Part shown: one piece after another, positions 43,085 to 51,764 of the stretch | Layout of the letters: every line of letters begins with the position of its first letter | How positions within the stretch are numbered: position 1 is the first letter of the stretch | Assembly: GCA_041398605.1 (NCBI GenBank) | Contig: JAWKUK010000009.1 | Location: 62,001-126,000, forward strand | Length of the DNA stretch: 64,000 bases | Direction: 5' to 3' | From: JAWKUK01 sp041398605 | GTDB lineage: Bacteria; Planctomycetota; UBA1135; GCA-002686595 | Notes under the pieces: model-generated | Seen by the model: only the letters and a program-made list of their open reading frames with translations | Databases searched by the model: none | Told to the model about the DNA's origin: nothing | Program-made: the position numbers and the translations under genes

Positions 43085-43452
43085 CGGGCCGCGCCCTGGC
43101 GCCGGGTCGAGGGCCCGCGGCACCGCCCGCGAGACAGGCGCAACCAGCCCGTCTGGGTCCAGCGCTCCTCTGTCGAAGGGCGCCGAGCCCTCGCCAGCGC
43201 GGGGTTGTTGGTCCAAGGCCGCGCTCAGCGGCGAGGAATGGGTCGGGTTCGACGGCTGGCTCAAGGGGGGGTCGCTCGCGCCCAGATCGGCCAGGGTGTG
43301 GCGCCGAAGAGGCGCCGATCCGGGCACGGACTCAGGTCTGGGCTGGAAGGGCGAAGAGCTTGCCAGAAAGGGCCGACGCCGGGCTGGGCCGGTTAGAATG
43401 CCGCGCGATTTCCGCCTCCTCGCGCGTTCCGCAGCCCCTCCCAATAGCCACG

Positions 43453-45819
43453 ATGACCAGCGCCCCGACCAGCGCCCCGATGACGAAGCCGTCCCTCGCC
43501 GAGCTCCGCCCCCACTTCGGCCAATGGGAGGTCGTCGGCGACCTGATCGATCAGTGCATCGACCTGACCCTCAACCTGCGCCAGAGCGGGCACCCGGGCG
43601 GCTCACGCTCCAAAGTGCCGTTCATGGTCGCGACGACGCTCGGAGGGTTCATGCGCTTCGACCTGCGCCGCCCCGAGCACCCGTTCGGCGACCGGTATGT
43701 GCTCGTCGCAGGCCACTGCAACCCGGGCACCTACGCGATGCTCGCCGTCTACAACGAGGCCCTGCGCATCATGCACGAGCGCACGGGCGACGCGCGGTAC
43801 CTCGTGCCGAACGCGGCGCACAAGCAGCTCGTCTGGGAGGACCTCCTGTGGCTGCGGCACAACAAGCACCTGCCGGGGCACGCGGAGATGGAGGGCAAGA
43901 CGCTCTTCTTCAAGTTCAACACTGGCCCGAGCGGCCACGGCGCGCCCGCGGCGCTGGGCGAAGCGATGGCGCTGAAGCACGCCGGCGCGCCGACGCGCGT
44001 CTTCGCCGTCGAGGGTGAGGGCGGCCACACGGCCGGCGCGCACCACGAGGTCAAGAACTCGGCGTACGGCCTCGGGCTCGACAACCTCATCTACCTGTTC
44101 GACTGGAACGACCACGGCATCGACTCCTTCGCCAACTCGACCGTGCAGTTCGGGACGCCGAAGGAGTGGTTCGAGTCGCACGGCTGGCGCGTCGCCGGCG
44201 CCGAGGACGGGCACGACTACGAGCAGATCACGACAGCCCTCGAGGCGGTCATCTCGGCCGACGAGACCGACAAGCGGCCAGGCTGCGTGTGGTTCCGCAC
44301 CCGCAAGGGCCGTGGCTATCACGTCTACGACGCGCCCTCTCACGGCAAAGCACACGCGCGCAACTCCGAGCTCTTCTGGCGCTGCCGCGAGGACTTCGCG
44401 TCGAAGTACGGCGTCAAGTTCGAAGGCCACGGTGACACGACCGACACCGGCGAAGACGGGTGCCGCGAGCAGTCGAAGAGCTGGTTCAAGACCGTCTTCA
44501 GCGTCCTGCGCGACACGCCGGGCCTCGCGGAGTACGTCGCGAACACGCTGTGCGGCCTCGGCGACTCGATCCCCACGCAGCCCGAGACGTTCCGCCTCGA
44601 CGCCGCGCGCAACATGCACGAGGACCGCTCATGGCTCGACCTCGCGCAGCTGCCGCAGTCGCTCTTCGTCGCCCCGGGCACGAAGGCCGCGAACAAGGAC
44701 GGCTTCGCGAAGTTCGGCGCGTGGGTCAACGCGGTCGCGCGCGAGCGCATGGGGCGCCCGCTCGTCCTCGCGTGCTCGGCGGACCTCGCAGACTCGACGG
44801 CGATCTCGGGCTTCGCGAAGAACTTCCAGATCGAAGCCGGCGCCGAGGCGACCAAGGGCTTTGGCTGGTACGAGCGCGACTCGAACGTCGGAGGCGCGCT
44901 GCTGCCGCAGCAGATCACCGAGTTCACCAACTCGGGCCTCGTCTGCGGCGCCGCGACGGTGAACATGTCAGCGGACCCGGAGGCCTCGTTCCTCGGCTAT
45001 TGGGGCGCGTGCTCGACCTACGGCAGCTTCAGCTACTTGAAGTACGGGATGATGCGCCTGTTCAGCCAACTGGCGCAGGACTGCGAGCTGAAGGTCGGCA
45101 AGGTCATCTGGGTCGCCGGCCACTCCGGCCCGGAGACCGCCGAGGACAGCCGCACGCACTTCGGCATCTTCTCGCCGATCGTGACGCAGCTCTTCCCCGA
45201 CGGCCACGTCATCAACCTGCGCCCGTGGGAGCACAACGAGGTCGCGCCGTGCCTCGCGGCGGCGCTCGCGACCGACGTGCCGATCATCGCGCTGCACCTG
45301 ACACGTCCGAACGTCGTGACGCCTGACCGCGCCAAGCTCGGCATGGCGAGCCACATGGACGCCGCGAAGGGCGCGTACATCGTGCGCGACCACGACTCGC
45401 AGCGGCCGAAGGAGGGCACGGTGATCGTCGAGGGCACGTCGACGATGGAGTCCATCATGGAGCTCCTGCCGCTGTTGCACTCCGGCGAGGCGCCGAACGT
45501 CAAGGTGGTCGCCGCGATCAGCTATGAGCTGTTCATGCGGCAGTCGAAGGAGTACCGCGACAGCGTCCTGCACAAGTCGGACTGGCTCGACTCGACGGTC
45601 ATCTCGAACGGCGCGCGCATCGGGATGCACCCATGGCTCTCCAGCAAGGTCGCCGAGCAGTACGCGATGACGTCGGACCATGACGACCGCTGGCGGACCG
45701 GCGGCACGGTGGCCGAGGTCAAGCGCGAGGCGCACCTCGACCCGGAGCACCTCCTGGAGGGCATCCGCCGCTTTGCGCGGGACCGCCAAGAGCGCCTCGG
45801 GCGCCTCAGCCTGCCCTGA
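43453..45819 (+). CDS. Transketolase-like thiamine diphosphate enzyme
   Basis: A 788-residue protein, longer than usual transketolases (~660). The N-terminal half has GHPGGSRSKVP, AGHCNPGTYAML and TGPSGHGAPAALGEAMALK. The ThDP motif reads VEGEGGHTAGAHHEVKNSAYGLGLDNLIYLFDWN (188-219), with Glu where GDG is usual. The middle and C-terminal domains follow (ADLADSTAISGF, GHSGPETAEDSRTHFGIFSPI, RPWEHNEVAPCLAAAL, VVAAISYELFMRQ). It probably moves two-carbon units in the pentose phosphate or a related pathway, but the divergent motif leaves room for another carbonyl transfer. It starts at the ATG at 43453; the frame opens at 43360. Confidence 0.88.
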   Translation: MTSAPTSAPMTKPSLAELRPHFGQWEVVGDLIDQCIDLTLNLRQSGHPGGSRSKVPFMVATTLGGFMRFDLRRPEHPFGDRYVLVAGHCNPGTYAMLAVYNEALRIMHERTGDARYLVPNAAHKQLVWEDLLWLRHNKHLPGHAEMEGKTLFFKFNTGPSGHGAPAALGEAMALKHAGAPTRVFAVEGEGGHTAGAHHEVKNSAYGLGLDNLIYLFDWNDHGIDSFANSTVQFGTPKEWFESHGWRVAGAEDGHDYEQITTALEAVISADETDKRPGCVWFRTRKGRGYHVYDAPSHGKAHARNSELFWRCREDFASKYGVKFEGHGDTTDTGEDGCREQSKSWFKTVFSVLRDTPGLAEYVANTLCGLGDSIPTQPETFRLDAARNMHEDRSWLDLAQLPQSLFVAPGTKAANKDGFAKFGAWVNAVARERMGRPLVLACSADLADSTAISGFAKNFQIEAGAEATKGFGWYERDSNVGGALLPQQITEFTNSGLVCGAATVNMSADPEASFLGYWGACSTYGSFSYLKYGMMRLFSQLAQDCELKVGKVIWVAGHSGPETAEDSRTHFGIFSPIVTQLFPDGHVINLRPWEHNEVAPCLAAALATDVPIIALHLTRPNVVTPDRAKLGMASHMDAAKGAYIVRDHDSQRPKEGTVIVEGTSTMESIMELLPLLHSGEAPNVKVVAAISYELFMRQSKEYRDSVLHKSDWLDSTVISNGARIGMHPWLSSKVAEQYAMTSDHDDRWRTGGTVAEVKREAHLDPEHLLEGIRRFARDRQERLGRLSLP

Positions 45820-45898
45820 GCCGGCCCTGAGCCGACCCTGAGCCTGCATTCAGCGGCCTTGGAGGCGCCTGCGCGCGCAGAGGCGACCCGGAGCCATG

Positions 45899-45936
45899 AC
45901 AAGCGCCGCCGCGGGAGACCCCGCGGCGGCGCTTGT
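45899..45936. terminator. Strong bidirectional terminator
   Basis: ACAAGCGCCGCCGCGGG pairs with its exact complement in a 17-bp stem with a 4-base loop, followed on the plus strand by TCTT. It lies between the transketolase-like gene (ends 45819) and the convergent histidine kinase (ends 45962) and should stop transcription from both sides. Confidence 0.85.
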
Positions 45937-45961
45937 TCTTGAGGAGCCTGGTGTCCGTCGA

Positions 45962-47719
45962 TCAGTGCGATGGAGAGGTCCGGGCGTGCCGCCCGAGCGC
46001 CTCGGACAGCGCCTCGATGTTGACCGGCTTGGTGACGCACTCGTCCATGCCTTCGCGCCGGCAGCGCTCGTGGTCCTCTTCGAGCGCGCTGGCGGTCAGC
46101 GCCAGAATGGGCATCGGCAAGAGGCCCCGCTCGCGCTCGATCTCACGTCGCCGACGCGTCGTCTCATAGCCGTCCATACGCGGCATCTGGCAGTCCATGA
46201 GCGTCAGGTCGAACTCCTGTGCCGCCATGCAAGCGAGCCCCTCGACGCCGTCCTTGGCGACCGTGACCTGACACCCGAGCAGCCCGAGGAGGCGCAGCGC
46301 GACCCTCTGGTTCACTGCGTTGTCTTCGACGACAAGGACCCGAAGACCGTCGAACCGAGCGGTGTCGCCCGAGGCGCCGGCGCGCTTCGAGCGTGCGATC
46401 CGCTGCGGCTCATGGCAGACATGCAGCGGCACCCGGACAGTGAACGTGCTGCCAGAATGTGGCGCAGACTTCAGGCTCAGTTCACCGGACATCAACTGCA
46501 CGAGCCGCCGCGTGATGGCGAGCCCGAGGCCTGTGCCGCCGTAGCGCACCGCCGTCTCCGCGTCCGCCTGCTCGAACGGTTCGAAGATCCGCGCTTGCGC
46601 CGCTGCGGAGATCCCGATGCCGTCGTCCGCCACCTTGAGCTCCAACGCGAAGCGACCATCCGGCAGCATGTCACCGCCCACATGGATCGTGACATTCCCA
46701 TCCTCAGCGAACTTCAGCGCATTGCCCGCGAGGTTCAAGATGACTTGACGGAGCCGCCCTTCGTCGCCGTCAAGGTACTCCGGCAGGCCGGGAGCCAGCT
46801 CCGTGCGAAGCGCCACGCGATTGGCCGTCGCCCGGGGCCTGAGGATGCGCTCGACGCCTTGTGCCATATGGCCGAGCGCAAAGGGGCGTGACACCAGCTG
46901 CAACTTGCCCGACTCGATCTTGGAGAAGTCGAGGATATCCCCCACGATGGCCAGGAGCGCGCGCGAGGACGAACGAATGGTCTCCGCGCATTCCCTCTGA
47001 TCGTCGTCGAGGTCGCCTTCCAGCAGCGCGTCGGCCATGCCCTCGATGCCGTTCATCGGCGTGCGGAACTCGTGGCTCATGCTGGAGAGGAATGAGCTCC
47101 TGGCGACGGCCGCGGACTCAACTCGCTTCCGCGAGGCGTCAAGATCCGCGCGCAGGTCGGCCTCCGCGATGGTGCGGTTCCTGAGTGACGTCGCGATCGT
47201 TGCCGCAAGCGCAGTCTGAACGAGCGCGATCCCGAAGTGGTAGGCCAGCTTCGTGACACCAACGTAGCCGACGTCGAAGAAATAGAGCTGGACCCCGGAG
47301 TTCTGCAGCGTCGCGAACAAGACATGCTGGCCAATGATCAACGCGACGCCAGGCCAGAGCGCGCGCGGATCCTTGTACGCGATCATCGCGGTCGTGGCCG
47401 TAAAGAACCAGAAGTGCTGCTCTGCGAGCCCGTGATACTGATAGATGTGCAGCGCGCAGAATGTCTGGAGCGCGACACCGGCCGTTGCACGTGACAGGAA
47501 GGTCTGCGGCGCGAGCCACTTGACGCCGAAGAACATCGCTAGCGCGGCCGGCGCGACGACCAGCGTGACCCACCACGTCGAGTACGCGGACGCCATGCAT
47601 AGGGCCAAGACGCCGTGGACGATCAAGAGCCGCGACATCAGCCGATCCCCACGGCGTCGGATCTCGGCGAGCGCGAGCTGCGCCTCGGGGGTCAGCGACA
47701 TGGCCTCGGTGGGTGTCAT
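45962..47719 (-). CDS. Hybrid histidine kinase with C-terminal receiver domain
   Basis: A 585-residue membrane sensor. About six helices occupy residues 30-180, with no sizeable periplasmic domain. The kinase core follows: phosphoacceptor His216 in SHEFRTPMNGIEGMAD, N box (VILNLAGNALKFAEDG), G1/G2 boxes (VADDGIGIS, GTGLGLAI). The receiver domain starts near 458 (LRVLVVEDNAVNQ) with Asp509 in LTLMDCQMPRMDGYE and Lys in VTKPVN. No output domain is attached, so a phosphotransfer protein elsewhere is expected. The start overlaps the thioredoxin-like gene by 4 bases, suggesting redox or envelope input. Confidence 0.94.
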   Translation of the reverse strand: MTPTEAMSLTPEAQLALAEIRRRGDRLMSRLLIVHGVLALCMASAYSTWWVTLVVAPAALAMFFGVKWLAPQTFLSRATAGVALQTFCALHIYQYHGLAEQHFWFFTATTAMIAYKDPRALWPGVALIIGQHVLFATLQNSGVQLYFFDVGYVGVTKLAYHFGIALVQTALAATIATSLRNRTIAEADLRADLDASRKRVESAAVARSSFLSSMSHEFRTPMNGIEGMADALLEGDLDDDQRECAETIRSSSRALLAIVGDILDFSKIESGKLQLVSRPFALGHMAQGVERILRPRATANRVALRTELAPGLPEYLDGDEGRLRQVILNLAGNALKFAEDGNVTIHVGGDMLPDGRFALELKVADDGIGISAAAQARIFEPFEQADAETAVRYGGTGLGLAITRRLVQLMSGELSLKSAPHSGSTFTVRVPLHVCHEPQRIARSKRAGASGDTARFDGLRVLVVEDNAVNQRVALRLLGLLGCQVTVAKDGVEGLACMAAQEFDLTLMDCQMPRMDGYETTRRRREIERERGLLPMPILALTASALEEDHERCRREGMDECVTKPVNIEALSEALGRHARTSPSH

Positions 47720-48486
47720 CGGGGCGCTCCTGCGGCCAGGATGGCCCGTTCAACGCAGTCGGAGGGGAGCGGGCAACCGTACGCCGGCGGCGGGGTCGGC
47801 ACCGTGGCGACCCGTTTGTCGTCCCGTTCGCCGAGCAGAGCTTCGACGGCAATCCTCACGAGCTGCTGAGAGGGGTCGACACAATAGCGCGAGGGCGCAT
47901 AGTTCCCGACATACACGACACGAAGGTCCCGGTCGAGGAGCACCGCGGTCGGCGTCGAATAGACGCCGAAGGAGTCCGCGAGCGCACCGTTGTCGTCAAT
48001 GAACGTCGGGAGCTCGAGCAGCGTCGAGGAAGGCTGCCCTGGATCACGCTCGATGACAAAGACGATGTCGACCTGTCCCTCAAAACGCTGGGCCAACTCG
48101 CGCAGGTGGTCGAGGTTAAAGCGCGAGCAGGGACAGCTCGGATTGAAGAAGTGCAGCAGCAAGGGCCGGTCGCCGGCCACGAGTGAGCGCAGCGTGGTGG
48201 GCACCTCGCGCTGTTCGCCCGGCGCCGCGGCGACGAGGCCGGGGGGCCGCTCGGTCGGCAGCCCATAACGCCAGTCTTCGACCCAGAACGCGGCCGCGAT
48301 CAGCGCAAGGCACACCGTCGCCCAGGAGACTGCGACGAACTCGCGCGCGCGCCGCCGGCGCTTCGGCCTGCATGAGATCGGTAGGCCTGCAACCCCGCTC
48401 ACCTCGTCGGCGAGCCCCGTGCCGTCTGGTATCGATCGGTCGCTTTGTTGCACGACGGGGAGATCGTCCGCCGCTCGCCTCGCCAT
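47716..48486 (-). CDS. Membrane-anchored thioredoxin-like (TlpA/AhpC-type) protein with CPC motif
   Basis: A 256-residue protein: cytoplasmic tail, one helix (about 50-70, FVAVSWATVCLALIAAAFWVEDW), and a periplasmic thioredoxin-like domain. The active-site region is LLLHFFNPSCPCSRFNLDHLREL, with Cys-Pro-Cys in place of the usual CxxC; then VIERDPGQPSS, FGVYSTPTAVLLDRDLRVVYVGNY (cis-Pro in STPT), and RYCVDPSQQLVRIAVEALLG. CPC thioredoxin-like proteins are known but few have been studied. It is the first gene of a two-gene operon with the hybrid histidine kinase, which it may feed or protect. Confidence 0.85.
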   Translation of the reverse strand: MARRAADDLPVVQQSDRSIPDGTGLADEVSGVAGLPISCRPKRRRRAREFVAVSWATVCLALIAAAFWVEDWRYGLPTERPPGLVAAAPGEQREVPTTLRSLVAGDRPLLLHFFNPSCPCSRFNLDHLRELAQRFEGQVDIVFVIERDPGQPSSTLLELPTFIDDNGALADSFGVYSTPTAVLLDRDLRVVYVGNYAPSRYCVDPSQQLVRIAVEALLGERDDKRVATVPTPPPAYGCPLPSDCVERAILAAGAPR

Positions 48487-48530
48487 AAAGGGAATGCCCT
48501 TAATGTACCCCCCTTAGCAGCCCGCTCCCC

Positions 48531-49796
48531 CTACTTGTCGAGCGGCACGGAGGGAGGCGCTCCGAGCGACGCGAGCTCAGCCTCGAGGTGCTCAAGTCGC
48601 TCTTTGGACTTCACCCGACGGCGGTCATCCTCGAGCAACGCATGGTCGGCCAACCAGCGCGCCTTCAGGCGCTCGAGCGCCGCGATCGCGGCCGAGGTGT
48701 CACCAAGCGCCAGCTCGACGCGAGCGAGCGCGCGCAAGACGACCTCGCGGTCTTCACCGAGCGCGATCGAGGCTGCGATGTGTGTGCGCGCGAGGTCGAA
48801 GGCGCCTGCCCGCTCCAGCAAGGCCGCTGCGTCGAGGTGCGCTGCGGACTGCGCGCGTGGACACTCCAACATGGCGATCGTTTCGTTCAAGATGGCGTCC
48901 GCGGCGGAGGCACCGTGCTCAGGGTCGAGCGCGAGCGCGAGCGACGCGCGATGGAGCGTCGCCTCCTCCATGCACGGGAAGAGCGTCTCCACGGTGCGCA
49001 GCGCCGCGCGCGCGCGCCCCAGGTCGCCTTCGCGCTCGTAGCGGCTCGCGAGATCGAACGCGAGCCTCGCGCGCGGATCGCAGACACGCCAGTCCATGCT
49101 CACTGGTTTGATGCGGCCCTCGAGCAAGCTCGTCGAAGCGCGCGCGAGGACCTCGCGCGCCGCGTCTCGGTCGCCGCTGCGCTCGATCGCCCGCGCGAGG
49201 GAGCGCCACGCCTCCGTATCGGACGGGTCCTTCGCGAGCGCGCGCTCCAGCGTCTCCACCTGGCTCTCCAGGTCCCCGCTGCGTGCGCTCGCAGCAGCCT
49301 CGGCATGCAGCGCCGCGGCATCGTCTTCGAGATCCAGGGCACAGCCGGCCTGCAAGTCCACGAGCACTCGCCGCCCATCCGCGAGCCAGAGCACGATGCC
49401 CGCGCCGTTGGCCGTCGAACGTACGAGCGGCGCGCGCTCGTCGTCGAGGGCATCGAGGCCCAGCGCGCGCCCGTCCAGGAGCCCGCGCAGCGCTCCGCGG
49501 CCGTCGAAGCGCCCGAGGGTAATAGCGCCGCCTGCGGACCAGAGCAGGACGAGCTCACCCTCCCTCGTGCAAAGGGCGTGTGTCGGCACACCGATCCGAG
49601 CGCAGAGCGGCTCGATCTCATTTCCAGCCAGGCGTGAAAGCGCGGCCAGCACCGACGCGGACGACCTCGAGTAGCGCCCTGCAGGCCACGCTCCCCGGGC
49701 GGCGCCGGGCTGAGGGGTGTCTGGGCGGAAGTGTCCTGTACAGGGCTCCCCAGCACTGAGCAGCCCGACAACTAGCGCTTCGATCCACATGTCCAT
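48531..49796 (-). CDS. Tetratricopeptide-repeat protein
   Basis: A 421-residue protein. The first ~170 residues (LLWSAGGAITLGRFDGRGALRGLLDGRALGL, DGRRVLVDLQAGCALDL) look like beta strands of unknown type. From about 175 onward TPR-like helical pairs follow: LESQVETLERALAKDPSDTEAWRSLARAIERSGDRDAAREVLARA, EREGDLGRARAALRTVETLFP, LLERAGAFDLARTHIAASIALGEDREVVLRALARVELALGDTSAAIAALERLKARW. A weak hydrophobic N-terminus (MWIEALVVGLLSAGEP) may be a signal peptide. TPRs act as scaffolds. The gene stands alone between the thioredoxin-like and lipoprotein genes. Confidence 0.75.
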   Translation of the reverse strand: MDMWIEALVVGLLSAGEPCTGHFRPDTPQPGAARGAWPAGRYSRSSASVLAALSRLAGNEIEPLCARIGVPTHALCTREGELVLLWSAGGAITLGRFDGRGALRGLLDGRALGLDALDDERAPLVRSTANGAGIVLWLADGRRVLVDLQAGCALDLEDDAAALHAEAAASARSGDLESQVETLERALAKDPSDTEAWRSLARAIERSGDRDAAREVLARASTSLLEGRIKPVSMDWRVCDPRARLAFDLASRYEREGDLGRARAALRTVETLFPCMEEATLHRASLALALDPEHGASAADAILNETIAMLECPRAQSAAHLDAAALLERAGAFDLARTHIAASIALGEDREVVLRALARVELALGDTSAAIAALERLKARWLADHALLEDDRRRVKSKERLEHLEAELASLGAPPSVPLDK

Positions 49797-49946
49797 CCCC
49801 CCCCTTGGCCGCGCATGGTCCGCGGCGGCCGACAGGGCTATCGGCTCGTTCGCCCGCTAAAATGAAGCGGAACCGGGGAGAAGGGCCGGCGGAGTCGACA
49901 GACTCAGCCCGTCGGCTGGTGCGCCCTTCGTACACTCCTGGCTGCC

Positions 49947-50441
49947 GTGATCGCCATGCAAACTCGCCTCTCACTCATCGTGCTCCTCGGAGCCCTATCG
50001 GTCGCATGCACGAGCCCAAACGGCCCGCCGCGAGATGCCAAGTCGCAGCCCGACACTGCGACCCAGGCTGAAGCGATCCAAGCCGCCAAGGACACGGCTC
50101 GACAGGCGATGGTGGCCGACCTGTACGAGCGCTGGCGGTACGAATACGTGCTCTATCGCAAGGCGGTGTCCGACGCTGTAGCCCGCTCGAGCGCGCCGCC
50201 CGCAGGTACCGGCGAGGCGCCGGGGAGCGCCCCCGTGCGCTCGCTCGACGAGCTCCTGCGCGCCTCGGCGCCCGAAGAACACAACCCCGAAGCCCTGCGG
50301 CTGAACCAGGCATGGATCGAGACGAGCCGCGTGTACGACGCCCGCTTGCGCGAGCTGGCGAGCGATCCCGACGAGGACCCGCGCTCGCCGCTGCGGCCTG
50401 ATGTGCGCGAGGCGCTCGCGCCCTCCACGCCTTCGCAGTGA
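49947..50441 (+). CDS. Putative small lipoprotein
   Basis: A 164-residue protein with the leader MIAMQTRLSLIVLLGALSVAC, a lipobox-like ending, so it is likely an acylated envelope protein. An in-frame ATG at 49956 is an equally good start. The remainder is hydrophilic and predicted helical (MVADLYERWRYEYVLYRKAVSDAV, PEALRLNQAWIETSRVYDARLRELASDP), with a Pro/Ala-rich linker between. I do not recognise a family. It ends 75 bp before the convergent lipoprotein operon. Confidence 0.65.
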   Translation: MIAMQTRLSLIVLLGALSVACTSPNGPPRDAKSQPDTATQAEAIQAAKDTARQAMVADLYERWRYEYVLYRKAVSDAVARSSAPPAGTGEAPGSAPVRSLDELLRASAPEEHNPEALRLNQAWIETSRVYDARLRELASDPDEDPRSPLRPDVREALAPSTPSQ

Positions 50442-50515
50442 GCGCGTAGGGCAACCCCACACGCTCCGCGGCGGCAGCCCGCCCGCAGGGCGCTCACAGG
50501 GCGCTCACAGGGCGC

Positions 50516-51760
50516 TCAGTCGTTGGCCACGAGGTTGAGCGGCGTGCCTTCGACGAGCGTGGTCCGCACTGTCTCAGGCCCGCGGCCGGGCGCGCGGAAC
50601 ACGACCGTATAGGGGCCCGCGGGCGCGACGAGCGCTGCGGTGCCGTCGGCGCCGGTCTTGGCCTGCGCGACCCGCTGCAAGGCGGGCTCGCGTAAGAGAA
50701 CGACTTGAACGTCGGCGAGCGGATCATCGTCCGTGTCCCCGACCCGTATAGCGAGCGACGCGAGCACGACATCGCGTTCGACGCTCAAGTCGAACAAGCC
50801 GCCTGGGCCCGATGACTGTTGGCACACGAGGACCTCGAGCTCGCCGCTCGCGGGTAGCGTCGCGATCGTAACGGGCAGCGCGGGCTCGGGCAGGTCGAGC
50901 GCCGGCCCACGCCTCCCGACGGCGAGCGCGAGCTCGGGGAACGACTCATCACGACGCGCCCGCGGGTCGCCTTGCGCGTCCGCCCGACGCGGATCGACCA
51001 AGCCCGCGACAAACGGCGCGCGACGCGCGAGGAACGCGCGGAGCTGCTTGCGCGCGCGCTGGAGCGTGGGCTCGACGCTGAGCGCAATCGTCGAGCCTGG
51101 TGCGCCACGGACTAGGAAGCGCTGCCTCGGGTGCGCGACGTCGGTCCAGCCGTGCGCGACCTCGTCACCCGCCGCAGTCAGCCATCGCGTGGCATCGGCC
51201 GGCACAACGCGATAGCCGGCATGGCGCACGACCAAGTAGCGGAAATAGTTCTCCTCCGCGATCACGTGCAACGTGTAGCGACCAGCGCTTGGCGCGACAA
51301 ACGCCAAGAAGTCATCGAACTGCGCTCCACCCGCGCGCGACCGCTGCGCCAGCACGCTCCCGGACGTGTCACGCACTTCGAGCCGCGAGCCGGCGTTCCA
51401 GCCGCGGGCGTAGCCGAAGGCCGTCAACGCGAAGAGCGAGAGCTCGCCCTCGAGCGCGTCGAAGCGCAAGGTCGCGCTCTGTCCCTGCTCGGTGAGCCGC
51501 CCAACGACCGCCGCGTCTCGCGCGAGGTCCGCGGGCGAGGGGGGGGCCTCCCCCGGCTCGAACTCGATCCCAGGCGGCGCAGGGTAAGGTTGCGGGGCTG
51601 GCTGTTGATCGCCTTGGACCACCAGGGCTGCCGGGGCCGACGCGCCCGCGAGCGGGCCCTGGAGCGCAGGCGTCGCGCGGGGCGCGCCGCAAGCGACCGA
51701 CACGTGCATACACGCCAGCAAAGGGAGGAGCAAAGAGAGGCGAGGGAGCGCGCGCGTCAA
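50516..51760 (-). CDS. Putative lipoprotein with C-terminal regulatory-like beta domain
   Basis: I chose the TTG at 51760, 4 bp after the DUF1501 stop and behind an AGGTGA site, since it yields a textbook lipoprotein leader (MTRALPRLSLLLPLLAC, Cys17); the ATG at 51811 would place a polar tail first and overlap DUF1501. The product is 414 residues. Residues about 80-190 resemble a PPC-type beta domain (RLTEQGQSATLRFDALEGELSLFALTAFG..., FVAPSAGRYTLHVIAEE). The end (DDDPLADVQVVLLREPALQRVAQAKTGADGTAALVAPAGPYTVVFRAPG) fits a carboxypeptidase-regulatory-like fold. It is the third gene of the DUF1800-DUF1501 operon. Confidence 0.75.
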   Translation of the reverse strand: MTRALPRLSLLLPLLACMHVSVACGAPRATPALQGPLAGASAPAALVVQGDQQPAPQPYPAPPGIEFEPGEAPPSPADLARDAAVVGRLTEQGQSATLRFDALEGELSLFALTAFGYARGWNAGSRLEVRDTSGSVLAQRSRAGGAQFDDFLAFVAPSAGRYTLHVIAEENYFRYLVVRHAGYRVVPADATRWLTAAGDEVAHGWTDVAHPRQRFLVRGAPGSTIALSVEPTLQRARKQLRAFLARRAPFVAGLVDPRRADAQGDPRARRDESFPELALAVGRRGPALDLPEPALPVTIATLPASGELEVLVCQQSSGPGGLFDLSVERDVVLASLAIRVGDTDDDPLADVQVVLLREPALQRVAQAKTGADGTAALVAPAGPYTVVFRAPGRGPETVRTTLVEGTPLNLVAND

Positions 51761-51764
51761 AGGG

